A stretch of 64,000 bases of DNA from Linyphia triangularis (lineage: Eukaryota > Arthropoda > Arachnida > Araneae > Linyphiidae), in the NCBI GenBank assembly GCA_963978545.1, contig OZ021732.1:27124123-27188122 (forward strand), read 5' to 3'. Shown here one piece after another: positions 20,277 through 31,913 of the stretch; position 1 is the first letter of the stretch; each line of letters begins with the position of its first letter. The notes beneath the pieces are model-generated. The model ran no database searches. It was not told the DNA's origin and worked only from the letters and a program-made list of their open reading frames with translations. Made by a program: the position numbers and the translations under genes.

Positions 20277-21218
20277 CTAGTTTTCCGATCCCTGTCTATT
20301 CAAGTCGACCACTCCATTACCACTTCCCGAGGGGTTATTTCTCCCTACTGTCTGTCCATTATCAAAGCCCCTGCCTTGACTTCGGTCATTATCTCTTTCT
20401 TGGTCCGCGGCCCCCCCGCTTAGGCGGTAACAATTGGATCTCCAGTGCGATGTAGCATTACAGTAAGAACAATAGCGCCTAGTTTCATTTCGACCCCTAC
20501 TACCTTCTCTTGTCTGGTTGGATCTGTTTTCTAGAAGACGATCTATTTTCAAGTGTAAAGCCTTCATATCCCTTTCTAGCTTCTCTAATCGGTTCTCTGT
20601 AGAGTTAAATTGAGGAGCGGCGTGGGTTATTTGTTCGGCAGCAAAGATGGGAGTGTTGCTTGATTGCAAAAAGGGGTTAGTATTTATCCTACAAGCCTTC
20701 CATGCTTTCTCATGCAATAACGCTAACGACTTTATATCCTCTACTGAATTTGGATTCCCAGCTATCACACCCCTACGTATTTCTACGTTAAGATTTTGGA
20801 GCAACATAGCCTTTAGCATATTTTTCCTAGTTGCCTCTTCGACTTCTTTGTTCAAATCCCCAGTTAAAAAAACCAATTTAGACATTTGATATGCTTAGTC
20901 AATGAATTTCTCAACTGGCATAGCTGCAGGCTGCACGAAAGACATAAACTCGTGTAATAATAAAGTTGTATCCCTTTTCTGATCATAGCGGCTGATCAAT
21001 AATTGTAACAAAATATCTATACTCTGCGATTCAGTTGCCTGGTGTCGTATAAAATTCCGTGGTTCGGACGTTAACTTTTGCTTAAGTGCAATTATTTTTT
21101 CCTCGTCCCTCCCGAAAAAAAAGGAACCAGTCTCAATTGATCTGTCAACAGCATTCTCCTCTCTGAGGGATGATCCGCCGAAGTGGCCATTTTTTTTTTT
21201 AATTTTTTTTTCTATCAA
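20277..21218 (-). pseudogene. gag: Gypsy-1 gag with internal stop
   Basis: About 313 codons in one frame, broken once by TAA at 20895-20897. The first part (21218-20898) and the second (20894-20277) read in the same frame. The C-terminal region has a CCHC zinc knuckle, YCSYCNATSHWRSNCYR (C-X2-C-X4-H-X4-C), typical of nucleocapsid, followed by a Gly/Arg/Asn-rich tail. Gag would form the virus-like particle. The size is short to normal for gypsy Gag. Confidence 0.75.
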
Positions 21219-21479
21219 TTTAATTTAATTAATCTACTTATAACAAACACTAAGCACATCTAACAATCTGCATTCCCCATTATTAATGAAGTCATAGCAC
21301 AACTTTCATATTACCTTAACAATTAGGAATCTAATGTTTATTAGAGCTACCTCTTTTATATATTTTAGAGCAAAATACAATTTCTTCTAATTCCTTATAC
21401 TTTTTAAAATGTTCATATATTCTTCGTTTGTCATTCGAACTAATTTAGCCCCATGAGCAATTCCTCCTCCAAAAAATTG

Positions 21480-21512
<33 letters not shown>

Positions 21513-21580
21513 ACCACAAAGTAATCAAATAAATAAAATACTACAGATATTTATGCAAGTGGTCTGGTTTTAACATTCCT

Positions 21581-21598
21581 ATCCTGGTCACGGCACCA
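21581..21598 (-). promoter_or_regulatory. Gypsy-1 primer-binding site
   Basis: On the minus strand, 5 nt after the 5' LTR, the sequence reads TGGTGCCGTGACCAGGAT. This complements a tRNA 3' end finishing GGCACCA. I cannot name the tRNA with confidence. Confidence 0.75.
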
Positions 21599-21603
21599 AT
21601 TCA

Positions 21604-22596
21604 TGTTCTACCGAGAATGGAAGTTAGTTGAAAATGTACAAGGCATGATCTCTCAACATTCTGAATCAGTAGTTCTGCCCGCTGTTGTGGCAGGAAAAGT
21701 GAATCGCATAGTGGCCAATACATAAAAATAATAATAAAACACAAAACAGGAAAAAGGTAAAATTTGGTATAATCGTTCTCAAATGATAATACACGATAAA
21801 TTGTATACACAATATTTTTATTATCTAACTGTTTATAATCTGGTTTAAACATAGGCAAACATCTTGATGAAATTACAGGGCACTAACGGCCAAGAGGGGA
21901 ATTGCTCATCTCGTGGATATAATTGGGGACGGAATTTAATTAAACGTAAAAGTTCGATTTTGTAGAACTAGTGAGTATTATAAATATAAAAAAACAAGTA
22001 TAAAAACTTAGCTGGTCTAAAGAGTTAATGAAAGGCCGGATTCCTGTTGTGGGGTCGGTGGATGGGGAGTGGCGACATAACCGGCTTCCGTCTGTGGATT
22101 TAGGGCTCTCTGGTGTTGAAGCGAAGTCCGGTGAAAAGATGGTGGTTCTCAATAGGCGTCCATGGTCGCAAGGGCAGTGGGGCTCGTGGCTGATTTCTCC
22201 TGAATATCGCTTTTCCAATTATCAAGCAGACGATGGTGGCTGGAAGGGCTATCCCAGAGTTCAGGGTCTCAACGGGCTCTCGTCTCCAAGGGCGACGGAT
22301 CAGCAGCGCCAAGAAGAATCTGCCTCCTTCGTCAAATCCTTCTTTTCGTCTGCCGATTTATTTCTTTTCACCCAGCAACCGTCCCACGCGCTCTCTCATT
22401 GAACCCCTCGAACTGGCATTTTTCACCCCCACCAGGGGAGACATTCCACCCTTTTTTTGACCCCCGCATCCGGTTAACCCCTCCCCCACAACAACAGAAA
22501 CAACGCGCGATCGAAAGGAAAAAAAACTACCCCATTACATACCGGAGCAGAGCAATTCCTTAACACAATCACATATGTTTTGAAATCTTCAGAACA
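21604..22596 (-). repeat. Gypsy-1 5' LTR (993 bp)
   Basis: Copy of 14985-15977. It should hold the element promoter, reading leftwards. It is followed by the CCCAG duplication at 22597-22601. Confidence 0.95.
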
Positions 22597-22601
22597 CCCA
22601 G

Positions 22602-24990
22602 CGCTGTACTCATCAAAGGGGGATTGACGAAACTTTTGTATATTCAATTGCAATGTTTTCCTAGTTGCTGATTGGCTTAACTTAATTTAAAGGATTTTGC
22701 TCATTTTGCTGACCAACATTTTTCAGATGCTATATATTTAGAAAATAAAATGAAATTCAAGGTTTTCAAGCACTTGAAAATGAAAGATTTTGTTTCAAGC
22801 ACTTTTCAAGGTTTTTTAAAAACGTGCAAACCATGAAAAATATCTTAAAATAATACCTATAAGTGTAAGTACCGTTTTAAAATATTTCTCTTCAACATCT
22901 GAAACAATTACCTTTACAAGAAATGTATCTATAACTCTTGTCATTTTTACAACTCATGTCATATTGTCCAGTAAAGCGCGATTATCTGTACAGTAAAAAC
23001 AAATCTAAAAAGTCGTAAGAGCATCCATTTAATACATGGACCTGCCTTATTTCTGTCACAAAACCTATGTTATCTTACGGTTATGTACCTTTAAAAACCT
23101 TATTTCGAAACTATCCATTTAATAAGTATCAAAGTAGAGGAACGGTTTAAGTTAACTTTTTATGACAACTAAGCGTAATTTCTGTTGGCACCTGGTTGAT
23201 ACTTATTGAAAGTAGCTCGTGGTCGTCAAGAGGAAAGAACGATACAGTTCAAGAGATAATTTTAAAAATAACAACGTCGGAGCAGTTAAACCTGGTGGTT
23301 ATTTTGACGAATTGCAATACACGGGAGGAAATTATGGCTAAGCAGTGGTAATGTAAAAGAGATTTTCAAAATTAATTTCCACCGTTTATCTAAAACTCGC
23401 CTTTTGGACCATTTCACTCTTCAGATATGTGTCTCACCTTTTGAAGACAATACTTTGGGGCAGATAGACGGAGAGCGTTTTGTTGGTTTGTCTCCGAAAT
23501 ACCCTTTCAGCCAATTGACTGTATCTACCATGCATCCGAGATCCGCTCTGAAAGAGAAGAGTTATCATGAATATTTCATGTATAAAAACTTTTTAAAACA
23601 CACTCTTTTATTGAAATGCAATGAATACTTTCCCCATCTACTGCAAAATGCATCTAAAATATTGTATAGTTATTATAACTGACAAAAAAACATGGAATGG
23701 AATGCTCGTACGACACAATTAATTGGCCAATTGATTAGAAACCAGTAAATATTTGTAGTAATGTCACTTACAAGGCTGTTTATTCAAAATTCTAGTAATA
23801 CTCAGGTGAAACGTAATCAAAATATTGGAATATGCTGCGCATGTTCATTTTATAAGAAAAGAAGTATTTTACAGAAAACGGCCTTTCACCATTTAAAAAA
23901 TTACTCTTTTTGGAGGTCGTTTAGCTAAAGCCAGGATTTCAAAAGGAAAATAATTTACTTAGTCCTCGAAAGCAGCGACTTTGAATGTCTTTATAAAGTC
24001 GGAAACACAATTCACAGAATAATCATTTTCGAAGAGAACTTGCTATATGTTGAAAACTATCCATCAAGACTTTAATCCCTGTCATCTTAGATGGACTATG
24101 CAGCTAAATCAAACTTCACAGTGATGTACTGGCAAAACCATTAACTAGAATAAATCTACGATTTTCTGGATAATTCCTTTTGTCAGATACATCACAGTGT
24201 ACCTTTTATTTACAATACACTTCACCTGAGACGACATTAATAAGTCTTTTTGCAATGATTTTCGACCCATTAAATTCCTTTTGATTATGACATTAGTCAT
24301 TAATTTCTAACTTATAAGGAAATTCGCCATCACAACTTTAGAGTACTCACAAAGCTATTTTATCTTAAGAAATCCAGACTCTAGAAAAGTGAACTCCCAA
24401 ATACCCAACATTTCAATAATGTGTCATGCAAGTCCATGCAATTCTAAAAATTTGCATTAACATACTACCTATAATCAATATTTATTTAAAATTATTCATA
24501 GGTTTCAAATTCTTTGGTCAGTATGTATATTCTAAGAAGATTTGTGTGATCATTTTACACTTTCGTTTAAATTTTTTCTTTTATTTATATTATTAGAATA
24601 AGATATAACTACAGAGTTTTGATACAACTTGCGAAGAGATTCACGATGGTCATTAATTTGGTTACTTCTGAAGTGAAAGTAAAAAAAGAATTCCAAAATA
24701 CCACCATGCACAATTATTAACAAGAAAAATGTCAAACAATCAAATTTACTTAAAAATATTTGGTATAAAATTGCTGACTTCAGGGTTGCAGGTTATTGAT
24801 TTAAAACTATGAGCCTACAAACTCCTTTAAAACTATGAGCAAAACTAAATGGGACACTTTTTATAATAACTTAGCAGTTTGGTTTTGGCTTGGAACTTCC
24901 AACTGTCTATTTCTGCCACTTATAAAGTGCTTAACACAGCCATATATGTCTCGTAATTTTGAGCATCTAGAAGAATACAATATCGAAATC
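22602..24990. other. intergenic, no gene recognised
   Basis: AT-rich. A CAAGGTTTTCAAGCACTTGAAAA-like stretch at 22757-22815 is repeated imperfectly twice and resembles low-complexity termini of spider-type MITEs. A 92-codon plus frame at 23404-23682 has no recognisable motif. Confidence 0.4.
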
Positions 24991-24996
24991 TTCTAA

Positions 24997-25158
24997 TGTA
25001 AACCCCTCTCTCCAACCCCACAACACCAATGAGGACATTGAGGCCATGACAGACTTAATGTGCACCAGCACCCATTAAGTACAAACCGATATTTGGCGGA
25101 CCGAACCCACAAATATCCAATCATGAGCTCGATACTCTACCACAAGACTATCGGATCC
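24997..25158 (-). mobile_element. tRNA-derived SINE (family S1)
   Basis: On the minus strand a tRNA-like head reads TAGTCTTGTGGTAGAGTATC (A-box region, 25133-25151) and then GGGTTCGGTCC (B box, 25097-25107). The body (GCCATGACAGACTTAATGTGC... on the plus strand) is shared with 58775-58890. The internal promoter would be read by RNA polymerase III. It is not a functional tRNA gene: the anticodon arm and acceptor stem are not intact. Confidence 0.65.
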
Positions 25159-25159
25159 T

Positions 25160-26400
25160 ACTTAGCAATTTTATTCTAACTATGGTGACATATTGTTGTT
25201 AAGGGAAGGAGAGAGTGGGACAAAAAAAAAAATCTTGGTAGTTTCAACAATAGTAGAAGCGATTTGAAAATAAGGGAAAACAATAAATTTAATTAACTTT
25301 GGGATGATTGTAGGAGCTCCGTGCCTCAGAGAGAGTATCAGCAAAACCACCAAATTTGTTAGATGCTTTTAAGAAAACTATCTATGTTCAACAAATGGCA
25401 CTTCAGGCAAAAACTTTAAACAGGATGTGAAAGACTTAAATGTACAAATTAAGTTTACCAATGCTAGGATAGAACATAGTGACAAGAATTGAAAATATAA
25501 CAGAAGAGAGAAGGCAAAAGTACAACTAATTACAGCTTATCATTCAGGGATCCTCTTTTCACCCTTTCCTAGAGTCCATGCCAAGAAGATTTGTTACAAT
25601 AATAAAGACCAGTGAAGTACCGAGAATATGATAATTATAAATTGGTCACTTATGTAAGGAAGAGTAGGTTTCAAATTATTTTATTTAAACAAATTTTGGA
25701 ATTTGAAAATGCTTGACCCCTCAAAGTTTCCTTTTAGGACCCTCAATGTGGAATGAAAAACCATTTTTAAACTAAATGAATTTTAAATATCCGTTCCTTG
25801 CTTCAAAATTTCTATTTTTTAAAAGTTTTGTTGAAAGACAAAATTTTGTACTTCAAGAATAGCATGCTTTCTATAATTGGTGCAAACAAAGGGTCTCTGT
25901 TTTTCTTTCAAATTTTTTGACAATATGTAAAAACAAGAAGAAGCAAAATATTATTATTCATATCTATTGGATATTTGCTGGAAATATGTGTGTAATGCAA
26001 ATAATCAAGTTTTTAGTGTGGGATATTTAAAAATTGTTTAAATAGGGATTTTTTCACTCCATATTCAGGATCCTAAACGAAAACTTTTGAGAGTATCAGG
26101 CACTTTTCGATTAAAAAACTATCTTGCAAAAAACAAAAGATATTTAAAAAAAAAAAAAACTTAAAAAATATAAATTTCAAAGCTATATTGTTTTAAAACA
26201 TATAAATTTTTATACCAGGTATAACAACTGTAATGAAAGTCCATTAGCAAAATTTGAAGGGATGATAACCACCAAGCCTGGTTTAGCATGATGATCTGTT
26301 TAGAGTCATTGAATATCATAAGATTGAGGGCATATTAAAATGTTTAATCCCACACAACACACTCGACATTTAAACAAAGAAAAGAAACATAAGAAGGAAA
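25160..26400. other. intergenic, no gene recognised
   Basis: AT-rich with short A runs. No motif, open frame of note or clear repeat was seen. Confidence 0.4.
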
Positions 26401-26420
26401 GAACATAGGTCCTTTTGCAT

Positions 26421-26650
26421 TGGTATCAGAGCTCAGAAATGTGTTCGTTCGATTTGGATCTCTGAGAAGAATAAATTGACTCTACCTTCTTCGTGCGGTG
26501 ATTGGCTGAATTAATTTTTGGAAATATTTTCAATTGTTAAGGATTTTGATTGACTCATTTTAGTTTTAGTTAGCAAACGAAAGTTTCACTTCGCAAAAAT
26601 GGTTGACGCATTAAGAAAGTTGAACTTGAACGAACTTATTACATCATCAC
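26421..26650 (+). mobile_element. LTR-retrotransposon fragment with Met-tRNA-like primer site
   Basis: TGGTATCAGAGCTC at 26421-26434 matches the primer-binding site used by many LTR elements primed by initiator tRNA-Met, one base off the usual animal form. A short leader follows. At 26599 an ATG opens MVDALRKLNLNELITSSQ, plausible as a Gag N-terminus, which is cut off where repeat R1 begins at about 26673. No downstream element was seen. Confidence 0.4.
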
Positions 26651-26672
26651 AAATGTATTGCAGCATTTCTAC

Positions 26673-27270
26673 ATGTTTTGGAACATACCGAGTAAAAAAA
26701 ATGGCTTGGTAAAAAAAATTCTATAGTCTGTATAACCTCCGAACTGATTGACCAACGATATTCAACTTTTGTATGTACAGGTTGAAGTTAGTGGTTGCCA
26801 TAGGACCTGTCATTAAGGTTTTCATCAAAATTTTGCATGCACACATTGTTGGTTGTATTCAGATTATCTGGCGCCGTCAGCAACACGAGGGCTATAATGC
26901 GCCGAAACATTCCTCATTAGACAAGCCAACATACATTTACAAACACCCATGCCTAACACAGGACTCGAACCCGCAACCTTGCGGTCTAGAAGCTAGCACA
27001 CTAACCACTATACCGTTTGGTCAGCCATACGCACACGGTAACTGCTATTGAAAGATTTAGGTTTTTCAGCAACTGCCAAAAAGCGGCTCTAACAATTTTG
27101 ATCAAAATCACTGTAATAGGGCCTTTTAAAATGGTCTAACCATCCCCACCTATGAAGTTCCTGTAGAAATCTCGTAAATGCATAAAAAGTTGAAGGGGAA
27201 AAAAACATCTTTATCATAGACATCTCTTCCCTTGAGTATTGCCTATCAATGACTGTTCCTCATAACTTGG
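26673..27270 (+). repeat. dispersed repeat R1, copy 3, split by a SINE
   Basis: 26673-26845 aligns with the left third of R1 and about 27030-27270 with the rest. The sequence between them is a SINE. The R1 landmarks GTTTTGGAACATACC, TTGACCAACGA and CCATCCCCACCT are present. Confidence 0.7.
26846..27030 (-). mobile_element. tRNA-derived SINE (family S2) nested in R1
   Basis: Minus-strand head: GTATAGTGGTTAGTGTGC (A-box region, 26995-27012) and GGGTTCGAGTCC (B box, 26961-26972), close to a tRNA-Glu/Asp-type head. The tail at 26846-26876 recurs alone at 12673-12703. Flanking host bases ATGCACAC and ACGCACAC are probably a decayed target duplication. Confidence 0.7.
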
Positions 27271-28606
27271 TCTTTGCAAAATCTTATGGCAATAAAATTA
27301 AACATGGGTTTGCGATTGGATGAAAATTTGAATTTTTTTTTTTGTACTTTGATTGGTTTACAAGTTTTCACACACAATAAAACTATGCTCCAAATCAACC
27401 ACATTTATAAGGTTCAGTACAAATACATAATCATTAATCTCTCTATATACACAGCAAACAATTATTCTTTTCTTTTGGGTTTTTGTACCTTCTTACAAAG
27501 CGAAATGTTTCTATAAAAAAAAGTAACTAATGATATTCTCATGTGACGGCGAGTCTGTTTACAATTTCAATCATTTTATCGAAGAAAACAGACGAGCATG
27601 GGCAGGGTTACCTGGGAAATACTGACATCAGGCTAAAAAAAGTGTGCATGCTTCATCTAAAGAAAAAAACTTAAATTCCTATTTTGGTAGCCTTTGAAAA
27701 TATAAAAACTTGTTTTAACAAAAATAAAAAAGTACCATTTTCAGTTGTCATTTGCATGACTAACTCTCTCTCTCTGATATCACTGTTTCTCAATGTCGCA
27801 AAATCTGAACCAGAGCTGGATTTATAAACAAGAACTATTTTTAAAAAAATTAGAAAAACAGCATTACTTCTTTAAAGCAGGTTTTGAGAAAAGGGTATCC
27901 GTATTCCCTTCTTCACAAATGTGTATGGAATGCACACCATTGTTGCAGCAAGATATTTCTAAAAGTCCTATTTCGGTTTCCAAACTACACTCGCTAATAT
28001 CACACATATTTGTTATAACAATCATACACTTATTCCTTTTGGAAATAAAAGCTATTGCGCCATATTAAATTCAAAATCCAAGTTTCTTACTTGTTTGGAG
28101 CGAAACTAACCATGTAACTTTTAAAATATATTAAATGGACAAACTACTAAACAAAAATTCATCAAAATCCACTGAAGATAAATTATGTATTTAAATTAGT
28201 TGAGATAATGGGGAAATTTGAATTTATTTTGAAAGGGGTTATTAAGATAGTTCACAAGTTTTGATTGATGAGGTGAAAATAGAAAAATCAAAATGCAAAA
28301 AAATTTCATGCATAAATTCAAATTGGTAACAGATATTTATTTTTAAAAAATGCGAACTATCTAATGGTATGTGGTAAATACGAGAAAAAAAATCAAAGTT
28401 TGTGCAACCAGAAAAAAAACAAAAGCTTAAATATAACATAAGTTTTTCCCAATTTGGCAACAAAATTTCCTGAAGTAAACACCGCAAAAAAAAATTCTGG
28501 TAAACAACTTTTGAAATTGTTCTTTAAACTTAACTCATTGTGCAAATATTATTCTGAACTTATAAATGTATATTTTCCAAAACCGCAATTCCTAATTTTG
28601 AGCTAA

Positions 28607-30355
28607 ATGTTTAAATTTTCTTTTTTTATGAACATCTTCATACTATCCAAACATATTTTTCTTCCCTTGTGTCTTGCGATTTTTATTATAACTTTACGCG
28701 ACTATTTCAATGAAAATTACCCTAATTATTGTTGGAGTGTATTTTTTCCTGCATTAAAATTTAAAAACTCTAATTTCACTATAAATTACCAAAGTTCCCT
28801 TGACCAAACTTCATCAGTGTTCTGTCGTGGTGTCAACCACACTGACAGATTGTGCTATTTCCAAAATCTTTGCTATGAGCCCATCAATGCAACATTTGTC
28901 TTTTTTCATGGCCCTAAGTCGATTCAAGCTGGTCTCCCATCGGACAGATTCTCCCCATCATTGGTTGATTTCTCATCAGTGGAGGATCACAATACCCTGT
29001 ACTTTAACTATGTTGAAGTCCCGCTATCTGCTGCCAGCATGTTTAATTTCTCTATCATCGAGGGTCATGCTCTGATGTTCAAACGTTTCCATCCAGAAAA
29101 TCTAATGCACGTATTCCATGATGATCTCATTCCTGCCTTTGCAACTCTCCGAGAACTGTCGCTCCTTAACAACAAAGACAATAACAGTTTCCTTGTCTTT
29201 GCTGATGATTCGGAACCAGGTCCTTTTGCAGAGCTCTATCAGAAGTTTCTTCCAAAAGAACCAATATACGTAGAATCTTTATCAAAGAAACATCTTACCT
29301 GTTTCAAAAACATTTACGTTGGGCTAAACAAACTCTCAACATGGTATCACTATGGTTTCAAAGTTCCACAGGGACCACTTCCCAAAGACTACAATAAAAC
29401 TGCTCCTGTCATTCTCGAATTTCGGGACTATTTCCTGAAACAGTTTCAACTGGATAATGTTTCCAATGACGAAGAGAAATGCGCAGTTTTGTTCTCAAGA
29501 AAACACAACAGGGAGATCATCAATGAAGATGAAGTCCTTAACACAATCTCAAAACTCACAGGTATGCCTACCAGAGTTGTTAGCCTTGACACTAAGACAG
29601 TTTGTGACATTGTGCAGACTCTTGCAAACTGCCAACTTGTTGTCGGCATGCATGGCTCGCTTTTAATATTATCACTGTTTCTGAATCCAGGTTCCATGCT
29701 GATAGAACTGTTTCCATTTGGAATCCACGCAAGTGACATCACCCCTTACAAAACACTATGCAATGCATCCGGCCTTGGTCTTGTGTACAGGGCATGGGAG
29801 AATACCATAGAGGCAAACACCCACCCACACCCGGAATACCCAGCAGCACTAGGTGGACTCGTGCATCTGATGCCAGAGGAACAAGAACGAGTGAAGAACT
29901 CTGTGGTGACTCCATTCCTTTGTTGTGAAGATCCCACGTGGCTTTACCGGGTGTATCAAGACACATTGGTGGAGCTTAGCTCCTTTGCTCTCGTTCTTCG
30001 AGATGCATATATAGATCATCGTAGGTTAAATTCAAACTCTGGACAAACATTTATCGGTGGCAGGATTCTTCCCAGTGATGTGCTGAATATATCTTTCGTG
30101 GGTTTGCATGAGTTGGTGACACTTGCTTGGGATCCCCCTTGGAATCTAGGTTTCATGAATGTCTCACTCGTTGAGTATGAGGTATGGATTCAAGACGTTG
30201 AGACTGATGACATGAGGGCATTTATTGTCAAGCAAAAACGATTGGTTCTTCCTGCAAAATCTCTACAAAGTGCCTTGTATTATGTCTGGGTGCGCTGTTA
30301 TGCTGATGGACGTGTGGGTCCTTTTGGCTCGCGTCCATTTGTTATCTCTAAATGA
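28607..30355 (+). CDS. POMGNT2: protein O-linked-mannose beta-1,4-N-acetylglucosaminyltransferase 2
   Basis: A 582-codon uninterrupted frame, nearly the size of vertebrate POMGNT2 (about 580), which also has a single coding exon. Residues 8-30 form a hydrophobic signal anchor (type II, ER membrane); ATGs at codons 1 and 8 are both possible starts. The GT61 catalytic domain covers about 95-445, with the family motifs NLMHVFHDDLIPAF (FHDD at 170-173), VVGMHGSLL (346-353) and LIELFPFGI. A fibronectin type III domain spans about 488-582 (SLVEYEVWIQDV, YYVWVRCYADGRVGPFG). Several N-X-S/T sites are present. The enzyme adds GlcNAc in beta-1,4 linkage to O-mannose on alpha-dystroglycan, starting the core M3 glycan. 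Protein O-fucose/EOGT-type GT61 enzymes lack this FN3 tail, which favours POMGNT2. Confidence 0.93.
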   Translation: MFKFSFFMNIFILSKHIFLPLCLAIFIITLRDYFNENYPNYCWSVFFPALKFKNSNFTINYQSSLDQTSSVFCRGVNHTDRLCYFQNLCYEPINATFVFFHGPKSIQAGLPSDRFSPSLVDFSSVEDHNTLYFNYVEVPLSAASMFNFSIIEGHALMFKRFHPENLMHVFHDDLIPAFATLRELSLLNNKDNNSFLVFADDSEPGPFAELYQKFLPKEPIYVESLSKKHLTCFKNIYVGLNKLSTWYHYGFKVPQGPLPKDYNKTAPVILEFRDYFLKQFQLDNVSNDEEKCAVLFSRKHNREIINEDEVLNTISKLTGMPTRVVSLDTKTVCDIVQTLANCQLVVGMHGSLLILSLFLNPGSMLIELFPFGIHASDITPYKTLCNASGLGLVYRAWENTIEANTHPHPEYPAALGGLVHLMPEEQERVKNSVVTPFLCCEDPTWLYRVYQDTLVELSSFALVLRDAYIDHRRLNSNSGQTFIGGRILPSDVLNISFVGLHELVTLAWDPPWNLGFMNVSLVEYEVWIQDVETDDMRAFIVKQKRLVLPAKSLQSALYYVWVRCYADGRVGPFGSRPFVISK

Positions 30356-31678
30356 TGTTGAGACCTTTAATAATGCATGCTTTTAGATTCATTTAAAGTT
30401 GCTTGATTTTGAGCTTAAATCAACTTGTATAGTACTGATCAGTTCCTAAATTGATTTGCTGTCATTGGTGGTGGTAATTAAGTGTCAAAATATTGCTGTA
30501 AAAAAGCACTTAAAACTGTCCCGCCAACCCTTCCCAAATTGCTGACACTGGTTACTACCACTTATTTTTCTATTCAGATCCTCACATCTTTAAAGTTACC
30601 ATGTTGAAAAGTCTAATTGACTCACCATATCAAATTTCGACCACTTAATTATCCTTATTGTTTGTTTTTATTACATTTAAATGAAAAATAATTTAAATTT
30701 AATGAAAGATTTTTTTACATTGTTTATACTGCTGCAATCTATAATTAATAAGGTGTTCTTAAAAAACGATGTCATACATTTGACATTCCATATTAATATC
30801 CTTAATTTTAAGGAAAAGAAACTCTACAAAAGTTTTAAAGCATTTGAATCTGAAATGCCCTAAAATTGAGTTTAGGGTCTAACATAGTTATATGGTGTCA
30901 TTTAAAATTACCATTTATTAAATGTAAAATGTTTTACTTTTAACACTCATCTTCAAGACTTGTGTGTTATGCTTCTGACTTATATATGTTTCAGGATTTC
31001 AATATAACTCTTTACATCGTTGCATCACTGTTCAAAAGCTGGGAAACAATTCTGCGAAAAAAGCAAAGATTTTAATAGGTAATTTTATGAACCAGTTATT
31101 TTTATGTGACATTCTTGAAAGTTCCCAGTATTCTATTTGAAATTATTCACCTTAGACTTTTCAAAGAAGAATGTGTATTTTATTCACCATGTGTATCTTT
31201 AGTTTGAATAAGAAATTATTTTTCTTCTAAAACATCCTGAATTTTTTTTCTTTCTTTTTTTGCTTATCAATGTTGCCACATTCTTAATTTAAATGTCTGC
31301 AATTCAAATAAATTGAAAAAATTATTAATTTATACCTAAAGCTTTCTCACTCTAAATATATGTATGATTGATTGCAAATCATTAAAGTTGTATTTTAAGC
31401 TAAAGACCATATGAGGCGTTGCAGATACGAAGGACGAATTCAACAAAAGGCGACTCAAAAAATTTGGTTAGAAAGTTTTCTGTTAAGCAGTTTCTATACA
31501 ACATGATATCATTTTCTGCATATTTTAAGAGGGAAAGAAGGGCGAACTCAATATAAAAAATATACTTGTAGTTGAACCTATGAAGAGTCTAGATTCGGAT
31601 TTGGAAAGAAAAAAAAATGTAAGCTGTTTTCTTTTCGTATCCTCAATGCCTCATATTCACTAATTATTTTTTTTAATA
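30356..31678 (+). other. POMGNT2 3' untranslated region and flank
   Basis: AT-rich with no coding signal. A 60-codon frame at 30681-30863 is incidental. An AATAAA at 31307-31312 is a plausible polyadenylation signal for a UTR of about 950 nt. Confidence 0.5.
31307..31312 (+). terminator. candidate polyadenylation signal of POMGNT2
   Basis: AATAAA in AT-rich DNA, about 950 nt after the POMGNT2 stop. Confidence 0.4.
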
Positions 31679-31682
31679 TTTA

Positions 31683-31913
31683 TGTTGTGGTCGGTAGTCT
31701 AGGGGAAAATAGGAACGATGCAGTTTTGTTGCTTAAAGTTATTTAATTTCATCATTTCATATTCGTTAAATTACAAAAGAAGACTGTTAAGCCTTCACTA
31801 GAAGATCGTGATGGCGGCCTAGGGCAGAATCCTCTCGCTCCTCTCAAGTCTTGCTGTTTTATACCCAGTGGCGCTGCAGTCGATACTGACTCATCTCCAC
31901 TGTGTATACGACA
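31683..31913 (-). repeat. Gypsy-2 3' LTR (231 bp)
   Basis: Direct copy of 37687-37933 apart from one substitution and a 16-bp unit that is single here and doubled in the other LTR. Confidence 0.93.

Larger units (their letters stand above)
14985..22596 (-). mobile_element. Gypsy-1: full-length Ty3/gypsy LTR retrotransposon
   Basis: A complete insertion of 7612 bp on the minus strand. Both LTRs begin TGTTCT and end AGAACA. A perfect 5-bp target duplication, CCCAG, lies at 14980-14984 and 22597-22601. The order on the minus strand is 5' LTR, primer-binding site, gag, protease, reverse transcriptase, RNase H, integrase, a TA microsatellite, a short purine tract (AAGGGAGTA, 15979-15989) and the 3' LTR. 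RT before integrase, plus a GPY/F module after the integrase, places it in Ty3/gypsy. The LTRs differ at only two sites by eye, so it inserted recently, yet gag and protease are interrupted (listed separately). Confidence 0.95.

Noticed and set aside
26950..27020. Possible functional tRNA gene on the minus strand
   Set aside because: A and B boxes are good, but the acceptor stem and anticodon arm do not form and the sequence continues into a SINE body; it also interrupts repeat R1.
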